Source: CATOSP01 sp965216155 (lineage in GTDB: Bacteria; Chloroflexota; Dehalococcoidia; Lucifugimonadales; UBA3495). From it: a stretch of 64,000 nt of DNA. Every line of letters begins with the position of its first letter. Positions within the stretch are counted from its first letter, which is position 1. Shown here in pieces: positions 16,739 through 25,282 of the stretch. Position numbers and translations under genes: made by a program. The notes under the pieces are model-generated. The model ran no database searches. It was given only the letters and a program-made list of their open reading frames with translations, and was not told where the DNA came from. Location of the stretch: NCBI GenBank assembly GCA_965216155.1, contig CBDCFD010000007.1, positions 1,612,001 through 1,676,000 on the forward strand, given 5' to 3'.

Positions 16739-19411
16739 TCACAGGACGCCGTTTTCCACCAGGTAGCCCAACTCCTGGGTTGACAGCCCCAGTTCTCCGC
16801 AGTAGATATCCTCGTTGTGTTCTCCGATGAGAGGTGCGCGCCGCGAAATCCTCCAGGGAGAACCGTTATAAATGCCGGCTGCACCGGGGTATTTAAATGT
16901 GCGTCCCAACTCCGGATGTGCCACGTCTACCCAGAACCCCCGGTCGTTCATGTGACCGTCCTCGACCAGTTCGTCAGGCGTGCGCACTGCGCCCCAGTTG
17001 AAGCCGCGCTCCTGTCCTCCGTGGGCCACTTCTTCCTGGGTGAGTGTGGCCACGAACTTGATGACCAGGTCATTGATGTAGGTGCGATTCTCGTTGATAA
17101 CTGCCGCGTCCTGGTAGTGCTCGTCCAGCAGGTCTTCGGCCAGCCCATAAATGTCCATCCACTCGGCCATGGTACGGAGCTGGCGGGGGGTCAGGCGGGT
17201 CGCGGCGGCGTTCACGTATTTCCCGTCGCCGCACAGAAGTTGGGACGGGTCATTCGGCACTGCGGCGGCGTGCCGGCCCGTCTGCCGCCTGACCACATTG
17301 CCGGTGTAGATGTAGGTGTTGATGTGCATTTCGGTGGTCAGGGCGCATGCATCATGGATTGAAGAGTCGATGTACTGGCCTTTTCCCGTGTTGGTGCGGT
17401 AGAAAAGTGCCGCCATGATGGCCATGTAGGCGTAGTGGCTGCCCATGTGCCAGGCGTTGCCCCCTCCCGGCGCTATGGGAACCTCTCCAGGGACATCCAC
17501 TTCGTCGTAGCCGCAGCAACCCATTTGCCCGCCGGCGGCCATATGCACCAAGTCCGTGGTCAGGAAGTCCTTCCACGGTCCCGTCTGGCCGAACGGAGTG
17601 AGTGAGCACATGATCAGGCCAGGATTGCCCTGCTTGAGATTTTCGTAGCCCAACCCCAGCGAAGGCAGGTAGCCGGGGGCGAGGGTTTCCAGGATTACGT
17701 CGGCGTTGGATGCCAGACGCTTGAGCATACCTCTTGCGTCCTCGGACTCCAAATTCAACGTAATACCGCGCTTGGAAGTGTTGTAGTGCCAGAATGAAAG
17801 GCTGCGTTCCCGGTCTGGCAAATCGTCCAAGAACGGGCCGATAGTCCGGGAGGACTCTCCGCCGGGTGGCTCGATCTTGATGACGTCTGCGCCGAGGTCT
17901 GCCAGCAGCTTGCCGCAGAATTGGCCCTCTTGTCCAGAAATCTCCAGCACGCGCAGACCGGATAGAGGGGGAGGAGCGGACCCATCCGCGTCGACGTGCC
18001 CCCGGCCGCTGGGAGGAGTGGTCTGGCCGCTTGGCGCCCGGGCTGTGCCGGCTACATTGGGCTGGTAGGGCGCGGCGATCATCTCGTCCATATAGGGGTA
18101 CCGCGATAAAGACTCGGGCCAAAAGGTGAAGTCTTCGTATCCAGCCGCGAATTCCTCGTGGCTGATACCGAGCAGACCCTCGACGATCTCCTGGTTATGC
18201 TCCCCCATCAGAGGCGCGCTCCGTATGTTGACCGCCGGTGTTTCCGAGAGCTTGAAGGGGGCGTTTTGGAACTTGCGCGTCCCCAGCACCGGGTGGTCCA
18301 TCTCCAGGTACATGTTCCGGTGCCGCAGTTGCGGGTCGTGGTTGACCCTGTTTTCCGAGCTTTGGACGGGCATCGCCCTCACACCGGCTGCCTGGCATTT
18401 CTCCATCAACTCGTACTTTTCCTGGGTCTGAGTCCATTCCTCTATGTGTTGATCAAGTTCCTCTTGGCGCTCCAGTCTGGCGGACATCGTGGCAAACTTG
18501 GGTGAGATGGCCCAACCGGGGGAATCCATGACCTGGACCAACTGGCCCCACTCCTCGTCGTTGAGGCATACGATGGCGCACCAATCGTTATACCCGCCGC
18601 CCTTGGTGCGGTAGCCATTGTGAGGAGCTACAGTAGGTCCGCGGTAGTTGTGGGTCAGAGGCGTTCCCGGCCAGTGTGCCCGGTTTCCCGGTGGGTAGCC
18701 TTCCCGCCGGGAGGAGCGGTTGTTGACGGTTACGTCCAGCATAGCCGAACCGTTCAAGGTTGCGCCTATAATCATCTGGGATAGGTCGACATGTTGTCCC
18801 AGGCCGGTCATGTTTCTACGGTAGAGGGAGGTAAGGATGGAAAACGCGATATACATGCCGCCGGTGTCGTCCAAATAGGACCAGCCCCATCCGGCTGGAG
18901 GTGAGTCAGGAAGTCCCGACAGGTAGGTCATTCCGGAGAATGCCTGGGCGATGGGCCCGGCGGTAAGGTAATGGCTCTGCCGGCCAGTGTGACCAAAGCC
19001 GGACTGGGAAAGATAAACGATGTCCGGCTTGAGCTTGCGCAGCTCGTCGTAGCCGAGGCCCCACCTGCGGAGGACGCTGGCGCTGAAGTTCTCTACGATC
19101 ACATCAGAGACCGTTACCAGCCGCTCGACGGTGTCCAAACCGCGCTCGCTTCGGACGTTGAGGACCATGCTCCGCTTGTTGCAGTTGGTGTCGTTGAAGT
19201 TGGCTGAGGAGTTAAGGTTGACTTCAACACCCGGGGGCGCGGCACCGCTGGACCGGCCCCGTTCATTAAGCGGCCATTCGACCTTGATTACGTCCGCCCC
19301 CAAGGCCCCAAGCCAGCGTGTTGCCCAGGGACCTGCCCTGACCCACGTGAGATCAAGAACTCTAATCCCATCTAGCGGACGGGGTCCGGGGTCTATCTGG
19401 GGTTGGGTCAT
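16739..19411 (-). CDS. Tandem-domain type III CoA-transferase (CaiB/BaiF), 890 residues
   Basis: Two complete CaiB/BaiF domains in one chain, twice the usual about 400 residues. Domain 1 (about 12-440) opens LDGIRVLDLTWVRAGPWATRWLGALGADVIKVE. It keeps an aspartate at the catalytic position (D181/D182 in WSYLDDTGGMYIAFSILT). Domain 2 (from about 478) opens LSGLRVLEISGQEGQFCGKLLADLGADVIKIEPP. At the equivalent place it reads GGGNAWHMGSHYAYMAIMA, with no aspartate. This matches the arrangement known for two-subunit benzylsuccinate CoA-transferase (BbsEF), where only one subunit carries the active-site Asp. AGGAGG precedes the ATG at 19411. It lies downstream of a MenB-like crotonase and upstream of the split TPP enzyme. 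The substrate is unknown. Confidence 0.92.
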   Translation of the reverse strand: MTQPQIDPGPRPLDGIRVLDLTWVRAGPWATRWLGALGADVIKVEWPLNERGRSSGAAPPGVEVNLNSSANFNDTNCNKRSMVLNVRSERGLDTVERLVTVSDVIVENFSASVLRRWGLGYDELRKLKPDIVYLSQSGFGHTGRQSHYLTAGPIAQAFSGMTYLSGLPDSPPAGWGWSYLDDTGGMYIAFSILTSLYRRNMTGLGQHVDLSQMIIGATLNGSAMLDVTVNNRSSRREGYPPGNRAHWPGTPLTHNYRGPTVAPHNGYRTKGGGYNDWCAIVCLNDEEWGQLVQVMDSPGWAISPKFATMSARLERQEELDQHIEEWTQTQEKYELMEKCQAAGVRAMPVQSSENRVNHDPQLRHRNMYLEMDHPVLGTRKFQNAPFKLSETPAVNIRSAPLMGEHNQEIVEGLLGISHEEFAAGYEDFTFWPESLSRYPYMDEMIAAPYQPNVAGTARAPSGQTTPPSGRGHVDADGSAPPPLSGLRVLEISGQEGQFCGKLLADLGADVIKIEPPGGESSRTIGPFLDDLPDRERSLSFWHYNTSKRGITLNLESEDARGMLKRLASNADVILETLAPGYLPSLGLGYENLKQGNPGLIMCSLTPFGQTGPWKDFLTTDLVHMAAGGQMGCCGYDEVDVPGEVPIAPGGGNAWHMGSHYAYMAIMAALFYRTNTGKGQYIDSSIHDACALTTEMHINTYIYTGNVVRRQTGRHAAAVPNDPSQLLCGDGKYVNAAATRLTPRQLRTMAEWMDIYGLAEDLLDEHYQDAAVINENRTYINDLVIKFVATLTQEEVAHGGQERGFNWGAVRTPDELVEDGHMNDRGFWVDVAHPELGRTFKYPGAAGIYNGSPWRISRRAPLIGEHNEDIYCGELGLSTQELGYLVENGVL

Positions 19412-19449
19412 CGGTCCTACCTCCTAGGTCCGGAGACGGTTGATCCCGG

Positions 19450-20613
19450 TTATGAGATGGGGATAGGTACGTAGGGAAGGTTCTTTGACTGGTCAATGGG
19501 GCGCCGCTCGATGAAGGCGAGCCGCCGCTCCCGACATTCCTCCGAGGCCACATATTCGGGGATATGCTCTTGCACCGGACTCTGGCCGGGAACGATGAAG
19601 TGGTCGTGCTGGTTGTAGGAGATCTTCTGCATCTGCAAAATGACTGGGCTGACCCTGTTCAGATCTGCCAACCAGCGGTCGACCTCGGCCCAGAGTTGGT
19701 CTGGGGCGACCACCGAGTTGACCAGCCCCATGTCGTAGGCTTCCTCGGCCGTGTACTGACGGCAGAGCATCCAAATCTCGCGTGCCCGTTTCTGCCCAAC
19801 GCGGGCAGCCAGCGACGCCACGCCATGCCCCGCCGCGGGACTACCGACTCTGGGTCCGGTCTGGCCGAACCGGGAGCGGGTGGTTGCGATGGTGAAGTCG
19901 CACTCGTAGGCCAGTATGTTGCCTGAACCGATAGCGTACCCATCCACGGCTGCGATCACCGGTTGGGGCATCTGCTGTATGACCTGACCATAGCTCACCG
20001 ACGCCGTGCCCCGGTAGTCCACGCGCTCGGTCTCGGGGTCGTAACTCTGGTCGTTGCCAGTGCAGAACCCATTGGGTCCAGCCCCGGAAATGACGACTGC
20101 CCGGACGGAATTGTCCTGCGCGGCGTCCAGCAGAGCGTCGGCCATCTCGTTCATGGTAATGCCGCGCTTGGCGTTGTAGGTCTCGGGGCGGTTAATCATC
20201 ATCCAGCCTACCCCGTCGCGCTTTTCGTAAACGATGTCGAAATAGTCCTCGGAACCTATCACCGGGCCCCTGTAGTTGGAGAACTTTTGGTCGACCATGT
20301 CCACCGCTTCCTGGAGCACCGCGAGGAGGTGAGAAGCGGATGCGCCGGGATCGGCCTGGCCCGTAATTGCCTCGGCTCCCCGGGACGCCCGGACCCCCTT
20401 GGTACCGAGCCAGCGGGTGTAGCCTCGCGTGAAGTCGTGGACCGGCGGACACGCCTCGTGAGAGAAAGTCACTGCGTCCCCGGTGGCCAGATTGTCTACG
20501 GAAAAACGGAACTCCGACGGATGACCCGCCGAGGGCGAAGCCAGGCTTATGTTAACCGCGATTCCCGCTTTGTCGTAGGTGACGGTGGTGTCGAACTGAA
20601 CGGTGGATGTCAT
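19450..20613 (-). CDS. MenB/BamA-like enoyl-CoA hydratase family protein with N-terminal extension
   Basis: Of 387 residues, the first about 125 are outside the crotonase core. Residues about 125-387 are crotonase: DGVGWMMINRPETYNAKRG, SGAGPNGFCTGNDQSYDPE, DGYAIGSGNILAYECDFTIAT, then RSRFGQTGPRVGSPAAGHGVASLAARVGQKRA. That last block resembles MenB and the ring-opening hydrolases of anaerobic aromatic degradation (GP.VGS...). The C-terminal ERRLAFIERRPID also fits. I took the ATG at 20613; a GTG at 20622 is in frame. It is followed 38 bases later by the 890-residue CoA-transferase. Hydrolysis of a cyclic oxoacyl-CoA is a possibility, not shown. Confidence 0.85.
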   Translation of the reverse strand: MTSTVQFDTTVTYDKAGIAVNISLASPSAGHPSEFRFSVDNLATGDAVTFSHEACPPVHDFTRGYTRWLGTKGVRASRGAEAITGQADPGASASHLLAVLQEAVDMVDQKFSNYRGPVIGSEDYFDIVYEKRDGVGWMMINRPETYNAKRGITMNEMADALLDAAQDNSVRAVVISGAGPNGFCTGNDQSYDPETERVDYRGTASVSYGQVIQQMPQPVIAAVDGYAIGSGNILAYECDFTIATTRSRFGQTGPRVGSPAAGHGVASLAARVGQKRAREIWMLCRQYTAEEAYDMGLVNSVVAPDQLWAEVDRWLADLNRVSPVILQMQKISYNQHDHFIVPGQSPVQEHIPEYVASEECRERRLAFIERRPIDQSKNLPYVPIPIS

Positions 20614-20758
20614 CGGGTTCACCCCTGCTGCTGGTATGGCGGCAACCGATTGGCCATCTGGCCAAGCTGGCGTGTCTGGACAGGTTTACATCCTGGGCAG
20701 ATTACCATTCACACCTGGCAAACACAACCGGCAGGCTGTGCAGCCCATTGTCATACAT

Positions 20759-20785
20759 ACTCCTTTCGCCAATGGGGGAGTTGGG
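20759..20785. repeat. Short hairpin repeat, copy 1
   Basis: ACTCC...GGAGT hairpin containing CTTTCGCCAATGGGGGAGT (20763-20781). This matches 32936-32954 in 18 of 19 bases, again in an intergenic hairpin. It is a possible small dispersed element or a conserved terminator type. Confidence 0.45.
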
Positions 20786-20960
20786 TGGTAATTCCTTCGG
20801 GCCAGCGAGACGGATTGATAACTCCGGTACTGCGCCTCTGGAAACGCATGGCAACCCCGGCGTATTACTAAGGGACAATCTCTGAGCCCTCCGGCCTCGC
20901 TGGCCCGAAGGTAAAGAGAGGCCTTCCAAGGCGCGCCTTTTCTGGGGGAAACCGTCACAG

Positions 20961-20998
20961 CCCGAAAATTGGAAACGGCCCCTGATTTAGGGGCCGTT
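20961..20998 (-). terminator. Rho-independent terminator of the dipeptide ABC operon
   Basis: A perfect 10-bp stem AACGGCCCCT/AGGGGCCGTT with a 5-base loop is followed on the minus strand by TCCAATTTTC. It lies 35 bases beyond the last ABC gene. Confidence 0.75.
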
Positions 20999-21032
20999 CA
21001 GTACGTAACCTCGGTGGCCGATTAGCGGGGGT

Positions 21033-22037
21033 TTAGTAGAGGTGGCAGGATACGAAGTGGCCCGGCGTCACTTCCTTCACATCAGGTATGTCGACCGAGC
21101 AATGGTCCATGGCCATCGGGCAGCGAGGATGGAAGTGGCAGCCCTCGGGCGGGTTGAGCGGCGATGGGACTTCGCCCGTCAGGATGATCTCTTCCTGGAG
21201 GGTGTCCGGGTGGGACGGGAGCGCCGCCGACATGAGGGCCTTCGTGTAGGGATGCAGCGGGTTCTCGAAGAGTTCCTTGACAGGGGCCAACTCCACGATC
21301 TGTCCCAGGTACATCACTGCGACCCAATGACACATGTAACGGACCGTAGCCAAGTGGTGAGCGATCAGAATGTAGCTGACACCAAACTCGGCTTGCAGGT
21401 CCCTGAGCAGGTTCATTATCTGGGCGCGAATCGAAACGTCGAGGGCCGAGACGGGCTCGTCGAGCACGATGACCTTTGGGTTGAGGGATAGCGCCCTGGC
21501 CACGGCCAGCCGTTGCCTCTGACCGCCGCTGAATTCGTGGGGGTAGAGGTTTGAATGGTAGTCGTTCAGGCCCACGTTGTTCAGAAGTTCGAGTACCCGG
21601 TCTTGGATCTCGTTCCGTGAGAGCTGCCAATTGATCACCATCGGTTCGGCGATCAGGTCCTTGACCCGCATCCGGGGGTTGAGGGAGCTCCAGGGGTCTT
21701 GGAACACCGCTTGGACCGAGCTGCGGTATTCTTTTCTATGGGCCTCGTTTCCGTCATAGACGTCATTGCCCTGGAATAGGATGGTGCCTTCAGTGGGCCG
21801 CTCAAGCATCAGGAGCATCTTGGCTGTGGTGGTCTTGCCACATCCGGACTCACCCACGATGCCGAGGGTCTCGCCTTCCCGGAGCTGGAAGGAGACTCCG
21901 TCCACGGCCTTGACGTAGCCGGTGACTCTGGACAGGATGATGCCTCGAGTTACGGGGAAATACTTCTTTAGATTTTGGGCCTCGAGCAACACCTGTCCGC
22001 GGCCATTGCCAGAGGCGGTCTGAGTCGGGGTCGTCAT
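21033..22037 (-). CDS. Peptide ABC transporter ATP-binding protein (OppF/DppF type)
   Basis: This 334-residue ATPase of a peptide/nickel-type importer works at the inner face of the membrane. Motifs: Walker A GIVGESGCGKTTTAKML, Q-loop QAVFQDPWSSLNPRM, signature EFSGGQRQRLAVARAL, Walker B VIVLDEPVSALD, and switch ILIAHHL. The C-terminal oligopeptide extension has HPYTKALMSAALP and the cysteine-bearing PPEGCHFHPRCPMAMDHC, a pattern often linked to a bound iron-sulfur cluster. The ATG at 22037 overlaps the stop of the OppD-like gene (ATGA), so the two ATPases are translationally coupled. Substrate unknown. Confidence 0.95.
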   Translation of the reverse strand: MTTPTQTASGNGRGQVLLEAQNLKKYFPVTRGIILSRVTGYVKAVDGVSFQLREGETLGIVGESGCGKTTTAKMLLMLERPTEGTILFQGNDVYDGNEAHRKEYRSSVQAVFQDPWSSLNPRMRVKDLIAEPMVINWQLSRNEIQDRVLELLNNVGLNDYHSNLYPHEFSGGQRQRLAVARALSLNPKVIVLDEPVSALDVSIRAQIMNLLRDLQAEFGVSYILIAHHLATVRYMCHWVAVMYLGQIVELAPVKELFENPLHPYTKALMSAALPSHPDTLQEEIILTGEVPSPLNPPEGCHFHPRCPMAMDHCSVDIPDVKEVTPGHFVSCHLY

Positions 22038-23020
22038 TCTAGTCTCCAACATGCGGAGTAATGGCCCTCGTTCAAGGGGAATTCCGGGGGATACTCCTCT
22101 CGGCACTTGTCCATAACGTAAGGGCATCTGGCGGCAAAGGAGCAGCCGGCAGGCAGATTATGAAGGGTGGGAGGCTGACCTTCGATGGCGTAGAGCCTCT
22201 CCACGTCCTCTTCCATCTTTGGCACTGACGCCAGAAGAGCTTCTGTATAGGGATGGGAAGGATTATTGAAAATGTCACGGACGCTGCCCATCTCAACGAT
22301 CTTGCCCGCATACATTACGGCCACCCGGTCGCACATCTTGGCCACGATCCCGAAGTCGTGGGTGATGAAGATCAGGGAAAGATCGGAGTCCTTTTGCAGG
22401 TCCTTTAACAGCTTGAGGTATTGGGCCTGGATGGTGACATCCAACGACGTGGTCGGCTCGTCGGCGATCAGCACCATGGGCTGGCAGGAGATGCCGATTG
22501 CGCCCACAACGCGTTGACGCATACCTCCGCTCATTTGGTGGGGATAGTCGCGCACCCTCGATTCCGCTGCGGGGATGTTGACCTTCCGCAGCACGTCCAG
22601 CGCCCTTTCCATGACACTGTGCCTGGGAATGTCCTGGTGGATGCGGATAGCCTCGGTGACCTGGTTGCCGATGGTAAATACGGGGTTCAACGAGGTCATT
22701 GGGTCCTGGATGATGAGACCGATCTTGCTGCCGCGGACTTTGCCCATCTCATCTTCCGACAACTGCAAAAGGTCTTCGCCATCCAGAGTGATCGAGCCGT
22801 CCACGATGCGGCCCGGCGGCATCGGTATCAAGCGCATCAGGGACAGCATCGTCACCGATTTACCGCAGCCGGACTCGCCCACGATACCCAGGGTTTCGCC
22901 CTTGCGCAAGTCGAAGTTCACGCCGTCCACCGCCTTGACGGTACCCCACCTTGTGCGGAAATGAGTTCTGAGGTCTTTTACAGAGAGGACCACGTCCTCC
23001 TGCGTTTCGGTAGCGGCCAT
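22034..23020 (-). CDS. Peptide ABC transporter ATP-binding protein (OppD/DppD type)
   Basis: This 328-residue ATPase is partner of the OppF-like subunit. Walker A GIVGESGCGKSVTMLSLMRL, LIIQDPMTSLNPVFTIG, signature QMSGGMRQRVVGAIG, Walker B VLIADEPTTSLDVTIQAQ, and switch IFITHDFG are all complete. The C-terminal oligopeptide-family tail contains LPAGCSFAARCPYVMDKCREE. It follows the second permease by 67 bases, in which a perfect 28-bp palindrome sits. Both ATPases are intact although the binding-protein gene at the head of the operon is broken. Confidence 0.95.
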   Translation of the reverse strand: MAATETQEDVVLSVKDLRTHFRTRWGTVKAVDGVNFDLRKGETLGIVGESGCGKSVTMLSLMRLIPMPPGRIVDGSITLDGEDLLQLSEDEMGKVRGSKIGLIIQDPMTSLNPVFTIGNQVTEAIRIHQDIPRHSVMERALDVLRKVNIPAAESRVRDYPHQMSGGMRQRVVGAIGISCQPMVLIADEPTTSLDVTIQAQYLKLLKDLQKDSDLSLIFITHDFGIVAKMCDRVAVMYAGKIVEMGSVRDIFNNPSHPYTEALLASVPKMEEDVERLYAIEGQPPTLHNLPAGCSFAARCPYVMDKCREEYPPEFPLNEGHYSACWRLE

Positions 23021-23043
23021 GTATTATTCTAACCTCTCTAGTT

Positions 23044-23071
23044 AACCCCTCTCCCGGCCGGGAGAGGGGTT
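23044..23071. repeat. Perfect 28-bp palindrome between two ABC genes
   Basis: A 14-bp arm (AACCCCTCTCCCGG) meets its exact complement with no loop. It lies between the permease and ATPase genes within the operon. It shares the CCCTCTCCC core with the REP-like sequence at 5674-5707, so it is probably a REP-type element that may stabilise or attenuate the message. Confidence 0.6.
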
Positions 23072-23087
23072 TGCAAGGGTCTCGGTA

Positions 23088-24155
23088 TTACTCCAATTGC
23101 CTCAACCTGGGGTCAAACCGGTCGCGCATCCAGTCACCTAGGAAGTTAAGGGCCATTACCACCAGGAAGATGCACACTCCGGGGAACAGGGCGATCCACC
23201 AAGCGTCGGCCAGGTATTCCCGGCCGTCGGCAACCATCGCGCCCCAAGCCGGCTTGGGGCGCGGGATGCCCGCGCCCAGGAAGCTCAAAATGGCTTCGGT
23301 GAGAATCAATTGCCCGACGCGCAGGGTGGCGATGACCAGAATGGTGTTGGTCACGCCGGGGAAGATGTGGACGAACATTATTCGCAGGGGACCCGCGCCC
23401 GCCACCTTGGCCAGGGCCACGTAGTCCGACGTTTTCAGCGCCAGCACCTCCGCCCGCACGTTGCGGGGGAATGCGTTCCAGGCGACGAACGCCAGCAGTC
23501 CTAACAGGACCACGAAGCTCTGACCGAACACGATAACTATGACCAGAGCGATCAGGATGGTGGGGACGGCGTAGGTAATCTCCACTATCCGCATGATGAA
23601 TTCGTCGATGTGGTTGCCGTAGCGGGGGAATATCTGGTCAGCATACCCGGCGACGATGCCCAGGACGGTCCCCACCACCAGGCCGCTGGACAGGGATACT
23701 GCCGTCACCAGGAGCGACACCCTCGCGCCGTGGATGATCCGGGCCAGAATATCTCTGCCGGTCTGGTCCGCGCCGAGGAAGTGCTTGGGAGTCCCGCCGG
23801 GCTTGGAAACGATGTCTACGGTGTCGCCCACCACCCATTCCCTCTCCGGGAACTTCTTTTTCGCGTCCCGCAGGGAAATCTGGAACCTGGCCTCCTTGCT
23901 TAGTTTGTCCACCCGCTGCATCACCGTAACAGTGGTCATCTCGGGCTCGTACCAGAAGGGCGGGGTGTTGCGGGCTTCCAGGTCGAATTCCAGCGGGTCG
24001 TGGGGAGACAACCAGGGCGCGAAGATTCCTACGACCAGTAGAACGAAGATAGTAATCAAGGGAAAGACGGGCCAGCGGCGCAGAACATAGCTTATAGTCT
24101 GCCACGATGGGACCAGTGACCGGGGCTGGCTTTCGGCCAGAGTTGCGTCTGCCAT
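23088..24155 (-). CDS. Peptide ABC transporter permease (OppC/DppC type)
   Basis: This 355-residue inner-membrane permease has an N-terminal membrane segment (about 32-50, PLITIFVLLVVGIFAPWLSP). A longer than usual extracytoplasmic insert follows (about 60-125, charged, no membrane span). Then the binding-protein-dependent transport core appears with GARVSLLVTAVSLSSGLVVGTVLGIVAGY and the EAA loop around ALKTSDYVALAKVAGAGPLRIMFVHIFPG. The tail ends with GAGIPRPKPAWGAMVADGREYLADAWW, typical for DppC. It forms the channel with the OppB-like permease encoded 10 bases upstream. Confidence 0.95.
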   Translation of the reverse strand: MADATLAESQPRSLVPSWQTISYVLRRWPVFPLITIFVLLVVGIFAPWLSPHDPLEFDLEARNTPPFWYEPEMTTVTVMQRVDKLSKEARFQISLRDAKKKFPEREWVVGDTVDIVSKPGGTPKHFLGADQTGRDILARIIHGARVSLLVTAVSLSSGLVVGTVLGIVAGYADQIFPRYGNHIDEFIMRIVEITYAVPTILIALVIVIVFGQSFVVLLGLLAFVAWNAFPRNVRAEVLALKTSDYVALAKVAGAGPLRIMFVHIFPGVTNTILVIATLRVGQLILTEAILSFLGAGIPRPKPAWGAMVADGREYLADAWWIALFPGVCIFLVVMALNFLGDWMRDRFDPRLRQLE

Positions 24156-24164
24156 ATAACTTAC

Positions 24165-25100
24165 CTAACCGTACCTGATGCGAGGATCGACGTATGCGTA
24201 GAGCATGTCGGTAATCATGTTGACCACCAAGAACATGGCGGTGAACACCAGCACCAGCCCCACCATCAACGGGAAGTCGTTGTCGTCAACCGCCGTGAAC
24301 GCGAGGCGGCCCAGGCCGGGCCAGGAGAACACCGTCTCCGTGACGATGGCGCCGGTGATGAATCCCGCCAGAATCAAGGACGAGAAGGTGAGGGGCGCCA
24401 GAATCGCGTTTCGGAAGGCGTGTTTCCACAAGACTATCGTGGAGTTCACGCCCTTGGCCCGCGCCAGCTTGATGTACTCCGAGTCCATCACGTCCAACAT
24501 GGCCGAGCGGGTCAAGCGAAGGTAACCGGCCGCCGGGAACCATCCCAGAGTTATGCACGGCAGTATAAAATGTTTGATGCTGAAGTGGTCCGGTTTGGTC
24601 CCCACGGGCAGCCAACCGAGTTGTACGGAAAATATGAGGATGCCCATGATGCCTATCCAGAACACCGGCAAAGTCTGGCCTGTCAGGGCAACCGTCCGGC
24701 TGATGTAGTCCCAAACGCTGCCGCGCTTGACGGCGGACAAGACTCCCAGGGGAATGCCTAAAACGGTGGCGAAAATCCAACCGCCGAGCGCCATTTGTAG
24801 CGTATTTGGGAAAGCATCCCAGATGATTTCCGTCACGGGCTTCCGGTCCAGCATGGACTCGCCCAAGTTTCCGACAAGGGCGTCCTTGAGCCAGAAGCCG
24901 TATTGGACGATTACGGGATACTGGAGGTGAAGTTTCTTTCCGAGGTCGTCCCACGCCTCCTGGCTGAGGCCGTACCCGCCTTCCTGGACGTACAGAAGCC
25001 TTGGGTCTCCCACGATGCGGGAGAGGGTGAACACCAGAAGGGTGGCCACGAGCATGGTCAAGACCATGTATGCCAGGCGCCGGATGATGAAACGTTGCAT
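24165..25100 (-). CDS. Peptide ABC transporter permease (OppB/DppB type)
   Basis: This 311-residue permease begins MQRFIIRRLAYMVLTMLVATLLVFTLSRIVGDPR, the standard DppB opening. About six membrane segments follow. The EAA motif region is YIKLARAKGVNSTIVLWKHAFRNAILAPLTF, and the tail ends in MLYAYVDPRIRYG. It is the first intact gene after the binding-protein pseudogene. A strong hairpin with a T-run (25215-25261) lies between them and would lower readthrough into the permease genes. The substrate class is peptides or similar; not more precise. Confidence 0.95.
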   Translation of the reverse strand: MQRFIIRRLAYMVLTMLVATLLVFTLSRIVGDPRLLYVQEGGYGLSQEAWDDLGKKLHLQYPVIVQYGFWLKDALVGNLGESMLDRKPVTEIIWDAFPNTLQMALGGWIFATVLGIPLGVLSAVKRGSVWDYISRTVALTGQTLPVFWIGIMGILIFSVQLGWLPVGTKPDHFSIKHFILPCITLGWFPAAGYLRLTRSAMLDVMDSEYIKLARAKGVNSTIVLWKHAFRNAILAPLTFSSLILAGFITGAIVTETVFSWPGLGRLAFTAVDDNDFPLMVGLVLVFTAMFLVVNMITDMLYAYVDPRIRYG

Positions 25101-25214
25101 TATCGCTTCCCTATATTCTGCCGGGAGGGTTGATTAGGCTCAGGGAATCCGTTGGCGAATTACAATTGCGGATTTACATTAAGGAGCAGCCTTGCCGCAA
25201 TCGGGTTTCGCCGG

Positions 25215-25261
25215 TTTCAAAATGGCCCGCCCGTATAGCTATGCTGATGCGGGCGGGCCAT
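25215..25261 (-). terminator. Terminator/attenuator between binding-protein gene and permease genes
   Basis: A 12-bp perfect stem ATGGCCCGCCCG/CGGGCGGGCCAT with a 16-base loop is followed on the minus strand by TTTTG. It is placed after the binding-protein stop. Such sites commonly keep binding protein in excess over the transporter. Confidence 0.75.
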
Positions 25262-25282
25262 CTACAGGGCCGGTTTCCTCTT

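Larger units (their letters stand above)
20614..21032. other. Intergenic region between the oppF-like gene and the crotonase
   Basis: About 420 bases without a supported gene. It holds a terminator for the upstream ABC operon near 20961-20998 and one copy of a hairpin repeat (20759-20785). The rest must carry the promoter of the crotonase operon, but no clear -35/-10 pair was found. Confidence 0.6.
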
